Shown: in pieces, positions 43,433-55,638 of the stretch
Numbering within the stretch: position 1 is the stretch's first letter
How the letters are laid out: each line of letters begins with the position of its first letter
From: Nepenthes gracilis
Lineage: Eukaryota > Streptophyta > Magnoliopsida > Caryophyllales > Nepenthaceae
Assembly (NCBI GenBank): GCA_033239525.1
Contig: BSYO01000030.1
Span: 9,006,530-9,070,529, forward strand
Direction: 5' to 3'
DNA: 64,000 nt
Program-made: the position numbers and the translations under genes
Notes under the pieces: model-generated
Seen by the model: the letters and a program-made list of their open reading frames with translations, nothing else
The model's database searches: none
Told to the model about the DNA's origin: nothing

Positions 43433-44138
43433 TATTAGGGTCACTCCCTTGTAGGAATATGTCCACGGACTTTTACGCGGATATAGTCCGCGGGCTAATG
43501 AGCTAATCGTTAGAGAATTTTGAAAATGGACGAGGACATTATGTAATGTTTAAAGACTTTCTTCAATTGAAGGCTCGAGGACTTGACAGCAAAAAGCACA
43601 TGTGAAAGCCAACTCAGAAGATTTATTGAGCACGCAAGATCTACGGGGAATATGCGCAGTCTTTGCAAAGTGGGCGCCATTTGTGTACGATAGGACAAGT
43701 TGCAGTATCGTTGCAGAGTTGTACGTGCATTAGGCTGCTACTTGTACGTGTGTCCTCAACGTTGATTTGGCTGATGCTTTCAACAGGCGGTATATATATA
43801 TATATTGTGTAGTGTGCCTGGGTGTGTAGTGTAAGTGTATGAGAAAGATGAAAGAAAGAGTGAAAGAAAAGTGAGAGCAGTAAGTGAAAAAACAAAGTGT
43901 GAGCTCTTTGTATACTTATGCTCTGTTCTTTGTTTTTGCCTATTGGGTTTGTCTAGCCGTATGGTTTGTGTAACCGTGAATCTCATATAATCGATCGGTT
44001 TGTGGATTAAGTTAACTGTAATTTTTTTTTCTTATTTGAAAAGGGATTTCCATGTAAAATTTCTTGTGCGTTCTCTCTTTTCCTCCCATATTGTGTGTTT
44101 GTGTGCATTCTGTCCATCCGACCATTTTTGCCCCTATA
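43433..44138 (+). repeat. 3' LTR of the copia element
   Basis: 706 bp from TATTAGGGTCACTCCC to CCCCTATA. It aligns with the 5' LTR along its whole length with scattered substitutions, and contains the same TATA-rich stretch at 43790-43806. Confidence 0.88.
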
Positions 44139-44319
44139 AGAAGATGGAAATTTTGCATGCTTACTCTCCTATTTTGATTCTTGGATACGAAGGGAAAGAA
44201 CTGGAAAACAGAGCTTAATGCTTCGTTTAGGCGATTATGTGAAATGGTAAATAGGGTGTAGGATATATGTTGGGAAGCTTTTGTTATTAATTATTTCTAC
44301 ATTATGTGCGCATATATAT

Positions 44320-44800
44320 GCTATATACAAGATGTATATTATACGGCCGTAGGTAAGCTCTCATATACGGGTGCGGATGGTGTGTTTGTCATGTATATAT
44401 ATGGATATGTGAGCAAAGGAGATTTATATGTATATACATATACACATACAGTTTACAAGTTTACGAAAACACATCTACTTATTTATAAATGTGCAAATAT
44501 ATGTGTTGATAAAAATACGTTTATATTCATACATATATGTATGTATAATATATATATATATATATGTACTTGTGTTTATGAAGGATTATATATGTAAATG
44601 TATAAATATGTGTACGGGGTATAAGTAGAAGATGGTAAGGTAAGTGTATTTTTATATATATGTATATATTATACAAGTGTGTATACATAACGTATGATGT
44701 GTATATATACATGTGCGTATTTATACGGGTTGGTATATATATATATATATTGGTTAATCAAAAATAGATGTACATGATGTGTGTGTATGTATATGTGTAT
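44320..44800. repeat. TA/TG-rich low-complexity tract
   Basis: Interrupted runs of TATA, TATG and TGTG, including a pure (AT)n run at about 44548-44564 and another at 44733-44750. Translations on both strands are Tyr/Ile/His-rich artefacts. Confidence 0.8.
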
Positions 44801-46910
44801 TGCGGAGAAAATTAATAATAATTAATATTTTTGTTGGTCTCTCATAGAACTAGTCGGGATGGATAGATATTCATTTTGTCTATTCAATAGTAGCATAACG
44901 GGAGATATTTTAGGGACTAAGGAATAAAATTTAATATACAAGAAAGGCAAATGATAATTGAATAAAATATTTAAACGGTCAGTCGAATATTTAAGCTCTC
45001 ATTGTATATTCTCCTATACCTGTGATAAGCAATTCAATGCGTTGGTTTAAACTATGCACGCATATTGTATTGGTATAAGTAAAGTGTACAAAAATTTTAA
45101 TTTATTCAAATAAATTGGAGTTTATGGAACTTTAGAATAGTTTATACTCTTCTTATATTTATTTTATTTTGGAGGTTGAGATAATTGAAATTAAGAAGGA
45201 ACACTTATAATTTAGTGACTATTGTAAAAGATGATATAAATGATATCATTAGTAAGGGGTATTATAAATAGTATGAGTATACTATGAGTATAGCATTGAG
45301 AAGACTATATAGATGGTTGGGATACCATGAATATCAGGTTACCTCATGATACTTACCTAGCCATTAAAAGTGTAAATTGTTATCCCGTAATAGAATAAAG
45401 TCCATAGAAATTATTATTGTCCTGTATAGTAGAGATTATTATTATCTCATATAGTGATAACCTCGCATTGAATTGATAATCAGATTTGGTAGAATCTCTG
45501 TTACATTCCACATGTCCAATTATTCATATTGTTTTTAGATCATAGATATGATATGTTATTGAGTCTCGAATAGTGATTATATATTGTATATTATTATTAA
45601 TTTTATACATTTAATATTATAATTTGATATACTTACTTATACTCTAATATTATTGATTTTATTTACTTATTTTGCATTTGACTCATATATATTTTTTGGC
45701 TCTAAAGTAGGTAGGTTGACATCAATCTAGAAGAGATTGTGTGTTGCTATAGTGCTTTTAGGTAGATACGAATTTTAGAGTCTAAGACTTTCATAATGAG
45801 TAATTTGAGATTATTTACTGGTTCATTAACATTTAGATATTTATCAGAACTACATTCCCAAAAACTTAATGTAATGAAAATTGATATTTCCTTTTTATTT
45901 TCAATAATTTTTGTTATGGCTATTATTTTTTTTGATACATTTATGAAGATTGTTAATGGTTAATATTTTTTGGTAATTGATGATTTTAAATTTATTTATA
46001 TTGATAGATGTTAGAATTTATGATAGGAAATTAATGATTTCAGCTGGCTTGAAATCTTTTTGCATGGATAGTCCTAACTCAGTCTGAAGACTTGACTCTG
46101 GGTCATCCCATCAACACTCATCATGCAAGTGAGGATCAACTAATCGTTTTGAGTCTCCTCTTGGTCCAATGATTAACAGAATCCATGCTCGTTAATCTAA
46201 AATATTATAAAAAGTTGATAAAAATGAGTTTCACACACACATACACACACAACTATATATATATATATATGGGTAATGAAAATAATAAATAAATATAGAA
46301 ATATCAAAAATAATAAAAACATAGATAAAAATATTAAAAAATATAAGAATTAAGAATAAGTAATAACCTTATTAATAATGGTCAAATATAAAAAATCAAA
46401 CTATTTAACTTTTTCGGAACTTAGGCTATAGATCACTATTTAAAACTCATAGTTAGGCTGACTATAAATTATTCTATATAAATAGGTCAAACACCACTTT
46501 TCAAACCAATGGATATTAAGTGATAATTTTACTTATAAATAATATATTATGATATGTTTAAATATATTTTATTAATTTTTTGTAGCGATTTTTATTTACC
46601 CATAATGAAAATTCTATGATAATTAATAAATGTACAATTTTTTTCCAACTTTAAAAAATAAATAATTTTAACAAACCTAAAGTACAATATTTCGTCAAAT
46701 ATTTACATAAAATGATATATGAGGTTAAATTCCAAATATTTCATAATTTTGTGATAAATTTTATAAATATAAATACAGGCCTTTAAATTTCATAAATCAA
46801 AGCAAAATTAAAATGCCTGCCAAAATAATTTGAATATAGCCATCAAAAGGCAATATGCATGTAGATGTCGAAGAAATAATTGAATGATTTCAACAAATAA
46901 ATAATAAGTT

Positions 46911-47060
46911 TAGATATACTTATTTTATGTTAAATATTATCCAAATCTGATCTAAAATCGTTTTAAAATAACATTTTTTATTTTCTCTCACATCTTTCTC
47001 TTTCTTTTCTCAAGCTCTCATAAAAAAATGTTCAAAAATATGAATAAATTACTCAAATAG
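46911..47060 (+). repeat. Partial relative of the foldback element's left end
   Basis: TTTAGATATACTTATTTTA is shared exactly with the element at 345. After it comes a similar run of features, AT-rich, then a pyrimidine tract (46980-47018), then 'aaaaaatg'. No matching inverted right end was found, so this may be a truncated copy. Confidence 0.4.
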
Positions 47061-48084
47061 ATAGATTGAGACATGAGCGCCATCACGTGCCTAACAAATA
47101 TGAGTACCAAATGCATACATGCACGACTATGTCTCAATGTAGACACAAGCACCACCAATTTTACTAAGCCATGTGTGAGCATGCCTCCACCATACATGAG
47201 TATTACATATTCTGCTAATCAGTACATGAGTGTACTTCACTACGACCAATATGATTTGTCTTAATTACAGAAAAGAAAAATCACTTCTCTCATGAACGCA
47301 CTAAGCCATAAAATATGCATTCTATAATCATTCTTGCATAGTTTGTGTAACTTTTTATGCCATCATTGTTGATTATATTTCTTTATAGATAGTAGACTTA
47401 ACAACAAATGAGCATATATGAAAAGTGGAGTTGAATTTGTGGAATATCGTCGGATTCCTATTGGGTGTTGTGACAAGAAGTTGGAAAATAATAATAGCAT
47501 AGAGGTGCTTTGAAATGACACTGACAAGCTAACTTTATGTGGTGGACGTACTATATTGCTTTACAATATGTCATACACTTTGAATATAGGACAAATTTTG
47601 CTTTATGTGACTATCTTAATGAGAGTTGATTTTCAATTTTGTTTTGAGAACAAAGATATTTCAGATTATTTAGGAACAATTTGTTATAACTTATAGTATT
47701 GGATTTATTATTATTACTATAGTAGTAATTTATCTATTTATTTGACTTTTAATAATCTGAGTTCACATACACAACATGTTAGGCTTGGCCACATGGAGCG
47801 ATATATAATGACTAGCTTAGTTAAAGGCAGTTTAAAGACAATATTAGCAAAGTTACTTTGCTCGTGTGTGAACATTATTTAATAAGAAGTTTTAAAAAAT
47901 AATTAAAAAATAGTTGGTATATATATTTTTTGTTTCAACTATTCTATTTTGATAGTTACAGTCCAATCAATGTAAGGATAAGGCAAAATGACCTATACTT
48001 TATTACATTTAGAGATAATTCTACATGATTAAGTCATGCATATTTGATATTATATAAGTCTAAAGTATTGAGTTGTTATGGATG

Positions 48085-48854
48085 TGATGGATACTGATAC
48101 CCATGACCCATTTAGACGATCAATCATCGTAGGATTTGGCCCTGATACCACAGAGACCCAATAGGCCCAAAAGGTCCAAGTAGTAGGGTTAGCCTGTGTG
48201 AGATGGCGGACTCAACGCCCACTCGGGCCCGTGGACTCAGGGATGGGCCTCAGACATCATCATGTCTACAAAATCGACACGCTAGAGATTTGATGGCTAA
48301 CCCTGTCAGGTTACAGAAAGAATGATGGCTTACAGGGCACACCCGATCACTACAGATATGACGCCACGTAAGATCAGCCAGCATGCACACAACATCCCTA
48401 ACGCAGTAAACTGGATTGGTGGAGTTTGTGGCAGGCTCCTCTGCACACACCAACACCACTGGAGACCTTACAAAGGAAGACTCAATTGCTATAAATACAT
48501 TAATTGTCTACCAAATAAGGGATCTCAACATTCACACTTCCGTAGCTACTACAAACAGAGAAAGAGAAAAGAGAAAGGCTTGAGAGCGGTCTATTACTTC
48601 CATATAACCTTGTCCTCTCTTGTAACTAAACACAATAGTGAAGCAAGTCTTGAATAAAAGTCCCGTAGTTTTTTCTTCTCATTTAATAGAAGGTTTTCCA
48701 CGTAAAAACTCTGCGTGCCTTAATCCTCATAGTCTTTCTCTCTACTTCATCCCATTCTTTGTGTTCCACGGATCTTGCCCGAGTACTCAAAAAAGATCCG
48801 CGGGCTTAGCTGGATCCTCGTCCGTACAAGTATGCAAGATCCGAGGACGCAACA
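48085..48854 (+). repeat. 5' LTR of the Tat-type element
   Basis: 770 bp, TGATGGATAC to GACGCAACA. TATA-like gctataaataca at about 48489-48500 and poly(A)-signal-like gaataaaag at about 48651. Confidence 0.9.
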
Positions 48855-48947
48855 TTGGCATCGTCTATGGAAAACAACTAAAAATCAGTTTTCCACGTTT
48901 TTCAGAAATCTTTCAGAAGTTTCCCTACGCTTTTTCCAAAGTTAAAT

Positions 48948-50640
48948 ATGGTGAACACAAGAGCACAAGTACGTGCCCCTGTCAGAGATGCGGCCTCACG
49001 TGACAACGGCCCTATCATGTGTGTCAGAATAGAAGACCATCCTAATCCAGTTGTACGGGCATTGGCCATGGGGATAGACGACATGTCCAGGGCCGTTCAG
49101 ACTCTCTGCTCAAAGATAGACGAGTGGATGAAGGAAGCGCTTTCTAAGGCCTCTCAGACCACAACGTCCTAGAATAGGGGCAAGGGAAAGAAACACCACA
49201 ATAAACAAGTCAACCAGTACGAGGCATCGAGGACCCAAGTTGCCTCAAGTAGCAAAGTCCCTCAACTACTTAAAGGTCGTTTAGGTCCTCGGGTTCAGGA
49301 GGAGATCCCAAAAAGGCGCAATCCTTGCTCTGTTCGCAACAACCAGGAGTGCGCTATTCGGGAGGCGGCTCCCCGTGATGACGCACCTCCTAGGGTTAGG
49401 GGGTTCTAGAACCACAAGTAGCACAAAGACCAAACGAGTTGAGGAATTACCTTAATGAGAAGAAGGCGATGGCCCCATCCTATGTGGAGGAGAGACTAGA
49501 GAGAGTATACAACCGAGTCTTTGGCAGTGACAACAAAGGAGGAGTTGACCTATGCTAGTCTCCTTTCACGGCAAAAATTAAGACGAGGCCACTCCCCCTG
49601 AAGTTTAAGATGCCAAATCTCGATGTCTACGATGGGAGTGCTGACCCCATGAATCATCTTAATCACTTTTGTGAGCATCTGAGCCTCCAAGGCTTAGATG
49701 AGATGACCATGTGTCAATGCTTTCCATTGACACTTAAGGGTGATGCGAGAGTGTGGTTCTATGGACTGTCTGCTGATTCCATTTACTCCTTCAGCGAGCT
49801 GGCAGCAAGTGTCCTCTTGCAGTTCACCTCCAGTTGGAGGATAGAGAAACAACTCTTTCACCTCACCCTAATGAAGTAGGATACCAGAGAGAGCTTGAGG
49901 AGATTCCTAGACCGATTCGTAGCGGAGGCCAGGTAAATCCCAAAATTGGCTGATGAGGTGAAGTTGAACGCGTTGTTATCTGCCCTGGAAAGAGGAGCTT
50001 TCTTTAAACACTTCATTCACAAGGGTCTCCAAACGTTTGTAAAGGTTGAGGCCGTGGTGCAAGCATATATCGCGGTCAAAGAAGCCAATGACGCAAAGAT
50101 ACTAGGGAAGGATGAGAACTTTCACCTTAGGGTGGTGAAGGGAAAAGAAAGGACAGGGACCGTACAGGTCCCGAGACAATAAGGAAGTTGCATAAGTCCG
50201 AGCAGGTCATTCAAAGGGAGCCAAGACCAATAAATCTCACTCCTTTGAACAACACCCGTGCCAACATCTTAATGTAGATTCGGGATGAACAATTTTTAAA
50301 GTGGTCCAAAGCACTAAAGAATCCAGAAGGTGACGACCAGTCGAAGTACTGTCATTATCATCTCTGTGAAGGCCACAATATAGAGGACTGCTGGACACTG
50401 TAGAAGGAGATCGAAGAGCTAATAAAGAGGGGTCACCTCAATCGCTTCCTACAAAGACCTGGACAAGGCTTTGAAATAGCAAGTGATGTTGAGGCTGACC
50501 AGCCCAGAAACCAAGTGGCCACGGGGGTTGTAAACATGATATCAACTCGCCGAGCCCTTAAAGACGCTTGGGAGATCATCATAGTGAAGAGCCGAGGGTA
50601 GGAAATGGGGATGAAGTTATTAGCTTTAGTAATGAAGCTA
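48948..50640 (+). pseudogene. gag remnant of the Tat-type element
   Basis: Starts MVNTRAQVRAPVRDAASRD at 48948, 94 bp after the 5' LTR. PNLDVYDGSADPMNHLNHF begins the retrotransposon gag core (49610), with ARVWFYGLSADSIYSFSELA further on. YCHYHLCEGHNIEDCW (about 50346-50393) is the Tat-type knuckle, followed by KEIEELIKRGHLNRFL. In-frame stops and frameshifts break it. Confidence 0.87.
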
Positions 50641-52180
50641 TGGCCTATGTAGTTTTCCCTCACTCTGATGCATTGGTTGTAACTGCACTCATTTCAAATG
50701 GGGCAAATAACTACCAAATGGAACAAGTCTTTATCGATAATTGAAGTTCATAAAATTTACTTTATGTTGATGCGTATTTTAAATTGGAACTTAATAAAAG
50801 TCAAATGAGAGCAACCGAAGGACCTCACTACGGACTGGACAACGAATAAGTACCAATTTAGGGTGTCGTCCAGCTGGAAATCACGATAAGAACGTACCTA
50901 AGGACTGCGTCTAAGGTCCTCACCTTCTTGGTCGTGGATCCCATCAGTTTATAATGCAATCCTCGGATGTCCTTACTTAATCGCCTTCGGTGCTGTTACT
51001 TCCATCCCGCATCTAAAGATGAAATTTTCGACTCCATTTGGGATTGGGGAGGTTCTTGGAGACCAAGCCGTCGGGCGGACATGCTAGTTGTCTCAAGTCA
51101 CGCAATTGCCTCTTCCCTAACCTCTAGAAGACCTTGACCTATGATATGAAGTGACACTACAGTAGGCACAATCCAGAAAACTTACTGTTCGAGTCCCACT
51201 GGATCCTAGAGACCCAGAGAAGTACGTCCAGATAGGGAGCTCTCTGCCTCAGACTGTCTGATGCCAGCTTATTAGTTTCCTGCGGAAGAACTCAGACGTT
51301 TTTGCCTGGGTGCCAAGTGACATATCGGGGATCTCCGTAGAAATAATGGTCCATAAACTAGGCGTAGATCCTCGTCAAAGACCCGTCAAGCAAAAGCACA
51401 GAAATTATTCAATAGAGAAATTGGTGGCCATACATGAGGAACTGAAGAAGCTCTTGGACGCCGGATTCATCCGAGAGGAGTAGTATTCGGACTGGCTATC
51501 GAACGTAGTCATGGTAAAGAAGAATACCGAGAAGTGGAGAATGTGTGTATACTTCATGAACCTCAATAAAGCATGCCCCAAATATAGCTTTCCTTTACCC
51601 AGAATTGATCAACTTGTAGACTTGATGTCTAGCCAAAAACTTTTAAACTTCATGGATGCGTACTTGGGCTACAACCAAATATAGATGAGCCTAAAAAATG
51701 AGAAGCACATATCATTCATGATAAACCAAGGAAAATACTATTATAAAGTTATGCCCTTTAGCCTCAAGAATGCGGATGCAATTTACCAACAGCTCGTAAA
51801 TAAGATGTTTGAAGGACAGATCAGACGGAATGTGGATGTCTACTTGGACAATATCTTTGTCAAAAGCAAAAAGATCGACCACGACATATAAGATTTGGAC
51901 GAGACCTTCAGTGTGCTCCAAGCTCACCAGATGAAACTCAACCCAACCAAGTGTACATTTGGAATGATGTCTGGGAAGTTCCTGTGCTACATTATTTCAA
52001 ATTGAGGAATTGATGCAAACCCAGAAAAGATCAAAGCCATCCTTAACATGCAGTCTCCTCGGTCAATAAAAGAAGTCCAGAAGCTCACTGGGTGGATAGC
52101 TGCTCTCTCTTGCTTCTTGGCCAAATCAACCGAGAAGCACTTGTCATTTTTAAAACCTTGAGAGGAGCGAAGACCAACGG
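50640..52180 (+). pseudogene. Protease and reverse transcriptase remnant (Tat-type)
   Basis: The protease is poorly preserved (VFIDN-stop-SS near 50730 in place of a D-N/T-G-S-S site; LTFLVVDPI shows the later hydrophobic strand). RT is clear: DVFAWVPSDISGI, LDAGFIREE, MVKKNTEKWRMCVYFMNLNK, ACPKYSFPLPRIDQLVD, NFMDAYLGYNQI and YKVMPFSLKNADAIYQQLVN. At 51841 YLDNI replaces the catalytic Y-x-D-D, which should abolish polymerization. Confidence 0.88.
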
Positions 52181-52199
52181 ATTTTAATAAAATAATGAC

Positions 52200-52600
52200 A
52201 ATGAGGAGGCATTCCGAGGACTCAAAGACAATCTGTCGAACCCTCCTCTCTTAGCTTCTCCTCAACTACGCGAGGAGCTATGTTTATACCTCGTTGTGTT
52301 TGATATGACCTTGAGCTCGGTGTTGGTACGACAGCAGCCTGCATATTATGTGAGCAAAACCTTGGCAAATACAGAGACCAAGTACCCCCACGCAGAGAAA
52401 ATAGCTTTGGCATTGGTGTATTCTACTCGGAAGCTTAGACCATACTTCCAAGCGCACAAAGTAGTGGTCCTGACCGATCAGTCATTAAAAACGATCCTAT
52501 AGAAGCCCGAGATGTTAGGACAAATGGTCAAGTGGGCCATTGAGTTGGAAAAGTTTGACATAGAGTTTCGTCCAAGGCCAGCATTGAAAAGTCAGGCTTT
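52200..52600 (+). pseudogene. First RNase H domain of the Tat-type element
   Basis: AYYVSKTLANTETKYPHAEK, IALALVYSTRKLRPYFQAHK and VVLTDQSLKTIL match the gypsy RNase H that follows RT. A stop precedes KPEMLGQMVKWAIELEKFDI. Confidence 0.85.
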
Positions 52601-52659
52601 GACGGACTTCATTGTTGAGACAATGACCCCAGCCCTTGGTGATTCAAACCATCGTGATG

Positions 52660-53150
52660 CAGATGAGCCAAACGATGCAACAATATGGACACTGCACGTG
52701 GACGACTCCTCAATGAAAGATGGTTGTGGAGTTGGTGTTGTGTTGTGAATGCCTGAGAGGTTGGAGAAAAAGTATTTAATGACCCTTGGGTTCTCGGCCA
52801 CAAATAACATTGCGGAGTACGAAACATTTCTAGCAGGACTCCTGTTAGCCGAGGAATACTTTGCCAAAAACTTGGTTATCTACAGCAATTTTGAATTGGT
52901 CGTTAATCAAGTCCATGAACATTTTGAGACTAACAGCCCACAATTCTCTAAATACCTCTCAAAGGTCCAAAGCTTGACCGTGGACTTTGGGAATGTAGAA
53001 TTTGTCCACATCCCAAGAGAAGAGAATGGGAAGGACGATATGCTAGTAAGGACAGTAGCATTTGAAGATCCAAAGCAGTATGCTAGAGGGATGAGAGAAG
53101 TTCAACACAAGGCAAGCATCGAAGATCCCAAACCGGAAGTGATGTAAGTT
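52660..53150 (+). pseudogene. Second, plant-type RNase H-like domain
   Basis: WTLHVDDSSMKDGCGVGVVL matches the first strand of the additional RNase H (W-x-L-x-V-D-G-A-S-x-x-x-G-x-G-A-G). It continues NNIAEYETFLAGLLLAEE (with the conserved N-N-x-A-E-Y) and VHIPREENGKDDMLVR (the terminal R-x-x-N-x-x-A-D-x-L-A block). Possession of two RNase H domains is diagnostic of the Tat lineage as I know it. Confidence 0.87.
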
Positions 53151-53159
53151 TCAAGTACC

Positions 53160-54395
53160 AAACTTGGTTAACTCCCTACTTGAGGTATTTGTTTGATGAG
53201 GCATTGCCTGAGGACGCGGACGCAGCCAAGAAGGTGAAGAAGGCAGCGAGTTGGTACACTATCATAGACGGTAAATTATACCAGCACGGGTTCTCGACCC
53301 CTTACCTATGGCGTTTCATTGCCGAGGAGGCAGATTACGCTATACAAGAAGTGCACCTTAGGATTTGTGGATCTCACATTGGGGGCAAAAGCCTCGCCTT
53401 CAAGCTCCTCAGGTAATGGTACTATTGGCCAACCATAATGTATGACGCCATGGACTTCATACGCAAATGTAAAAATTGTCAAATCCATGACAATATGGCT
53501 CACCAGCCTCACATTGGACTCTAAGTACTGCAATCACCATGGCCCTTTGCTCAATAGGAGCTACACATACTCGGACCTTTTCTGACTGTAGTAGGGCAAA
53601 GAAAGTTCCTAATCGTCAGGATCGACTACTTTACAAAATAGGTCGAAGTGTGCCACTACCAAAGATAATAGAACAGAATACCACAGAATTTATCCAGCTG
53701 AACATTGTATGCAGGTTCAAGATTCCCAAGTGTATCGTGACTGACAATGGGACCTAATTCACTAGGAAACAGTTCACTAAGCACTAGACCAACTGAGGAT
53801 CAAGTTGGTCTATACGTCGGTCGCGTATCCACAGAGCAACGGGCAGGTGGAGGTCATGAATCGCACAATCCTACATGGACTCAAGACAAAGCTGGAGCAC
53901 TCCGGGGGATCATGGGTAAATGAGTTGCCGTCCGTCCTTTGGTTGCATAGAATAATGTCGAAGGAGCCTACAAGAGATACACCCTTCAGCCTGTGCTATG
54001 GGGTAGAGGCGGTCATCCCGGTGGAAGTCGGACTTCCAAGTCTCCGAGTTAAGTGTTATGACCCGTGCAGCAACAATCAAAGATTTCATGAGAGTCTCGA
54101 TCTACTAAAGGAAGCACGAACCTTGCAAGGCTAAGAATAGCGGCGTATTAATAGATAGTAGCCCGATACTATAATAAAAAGGTGAAGGCATGACAGTTCG
54201 AAATAGGGGACCTAATTTGAGGAGCTTAGAGGCCACAGGTAAAAATACCAACCAGAATAAACTCTCCCCAAATTGGGAAGGGTCATTCCTAATCTCTGCT
54301 ATCTTTCAAAATGGGGCCTATAAATTACACACCCAAGAAAGCAAGCGAATCCCTCGAACATGGAATGCCGCACAACTCAAAAAATACTATTAATA
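53160..54395 (+). pseudogene. Integrase remnant of the Tat-type element
   Basis: The H-H-C-C zinc region (VHLRICGSHIGGKSLAFKLL and RKCKNCQIHDNMAH) is followed by a core with IPKCIVTDNGT and VAYPQSNGQVEVMNRTILHG. Then come PFSLCYGVEAVIPVEVGLPS and a C-terminal NWEGSFLISAIFQNGAYKL. Frameshifts separate the pieces. Confidence 0.88.
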
Positions 54396-54589
54396 AATGT
54401 ATGTACAGATGATCAAGTAAGGCAAAATGTATCATCCGATGTGCTTGTAACATGTTTCATTGATATGATAAAATTTCTTTTCCCTTATTTCCTGTCTTGC
54501 ACTTTATTGAATATTTTCATATCACCTTACTAATTCACAAGACCTGGGCTGCCCCTAAATCAAGTGAAAGTAACACTTTTACTTGCTCT

Positions 54590-54770
54590 ACAACTCGGCC
54601 GTGTCTGAGCGACCCAAGAAGTCGAACTTAAAACTCGGCTATGTCCGAGCAACTCAGGAGATCGTACATAAAACTCGACTATATTCGAGCGGCCCAAGAG
54701 GTTGAACTTAAAATTTAGCCACGATACTGAACAACCCTAGAGGTTGGACTTAAAACTTAGGGGGCTTAAA
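54590..54770 (+). repeat. ~45-bp tandem repeats after integrase
   Basis: About four diverged copies of a unit like 'aactcggctatgtccgagcg' + 'acccaagaagtcgaacttaa', spaced 40-46 bp, in the spacer between pol and the antisense ORF. Similar phrasing recurs in the nested element at 24640-24870. Confidence 0.82.
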
Positions 54771-55571
54771 ATAGTAGGCATGCGACGACCCTAGAAGTAG
54801 CATCTTCAGCTTAAGACAATCAAAAGGTTTAGATATTAAGCTAATGAGAAACCAAGTTTCTTTAATAGTATGTCATAAAAGAACCAAACACTCAAGTAGT
54901 CCAGATAAGACAAATAAAATATTTGCACTGAAATGATATGAATTTCATTCATTGATCCAACATATGTACAACAGTATAAACAAACTGCACAACTCAACAA
55001 ATTTATAATCAGCCCTCAAAAGGTCTTGGTTGAGAAAAAGTTCCCTGCTACTGCTACTATCCTCGTAGTCCAAGAGGCCCCGCTTGCCCTAAAGATCCCA
55101 GCTACCCCGGAGTTTCAGAACGACTTGATGGTCCAGGCCTGAAGGGCTGAGAGACCTACCCCTTCCTAAGAGACCATCAAGTCATCCGAGCATGCGGCAT
55201 TGGCATTCTAAGGATCAAACACGGCTGTAGGAAATTGTGGACGCAGCAACCTCATCACTCGATGGCATAAGTTAATGCCATCCCAGTACTTACCCTCCAG
55301 CGCCGGTGCTATATCCACAGCCCTCACCGAAGTCCTCAGCACCTCCTCCAACTGGAAGTTTCTGTCCCGGAGAAGCCCGTACTGAACTTGCTGAAGCTTC
55401 AATGTATCCTCCAGGGAGGCAATTTTTCTCTTAGCCTCAACAAGCTCAACCTCTAAGCATTTGTTGACCTCTCTAGTGACCTTGAAGGACTCCAACTCAG
55501 AACAAGTCTGGGCAACACCACCAATAAGCTGCCCAAGGTTTCCAACTAGCTCTCGAAATTGCAAAGGAAGA

Positions 55572-55638
55572 CTAGGTCGTCAAAGCATAAGTGGAAAGAA
55601 ACAAGAAACTAAAAGGTTAATGATGGACAGAATGATAC
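55572..55638 (-). other. Predicted intron in the antisense ORF
   Basis: On the minus strand, CTCAG|GTATCATT ... GACGACCTAG|TCTTCC. 67 bp, AT-richer than its flanks, with stops inside; both flanks stay open. Suggests the antisense ORF was a spliced gene. Confidence 0.6.

Larger units (their letters stand above)
38752..44138 (+). mobile_element. Decayed Ty1/copia retrotransposon (5387 bp)
   Basis: Flanked by the perfect duplication AGAAG (38747-38751 and 44139-44143). LTRs are 704 and 706 bp. Internal order is gag with zinc knuckle, protease, integrase, RT, RNase H, the Ty1/copia order. All regions carry stops and frameshifts. A degenerate primer site (actagtattagagagc) follows the 5' LTR, close to TGGTATCAGAGC. 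GAGGGAAAG before the 3' LTR is the likely polypurine tract. The LTR starts TATTGGGG and the element ends CCCCTATA, so the termini are not TG...CA. Confidence 0.93.
44144..48084. other. AT-rich intergenic DNA between two retroelements
   Basis: About 3.9 kb without a recognisable gene. 44300-44800 is microsatellite-like. 46911 onward resembles the left end of the foldback element at 345. Confidence 0.55.

Noticed and set aside
44304..44597. 97-codon Tyr/Ile-rich open frame
   Set aside because: Lies in TA/TG microsatellite-like DNA; open frames occur on both strands from composition alone.
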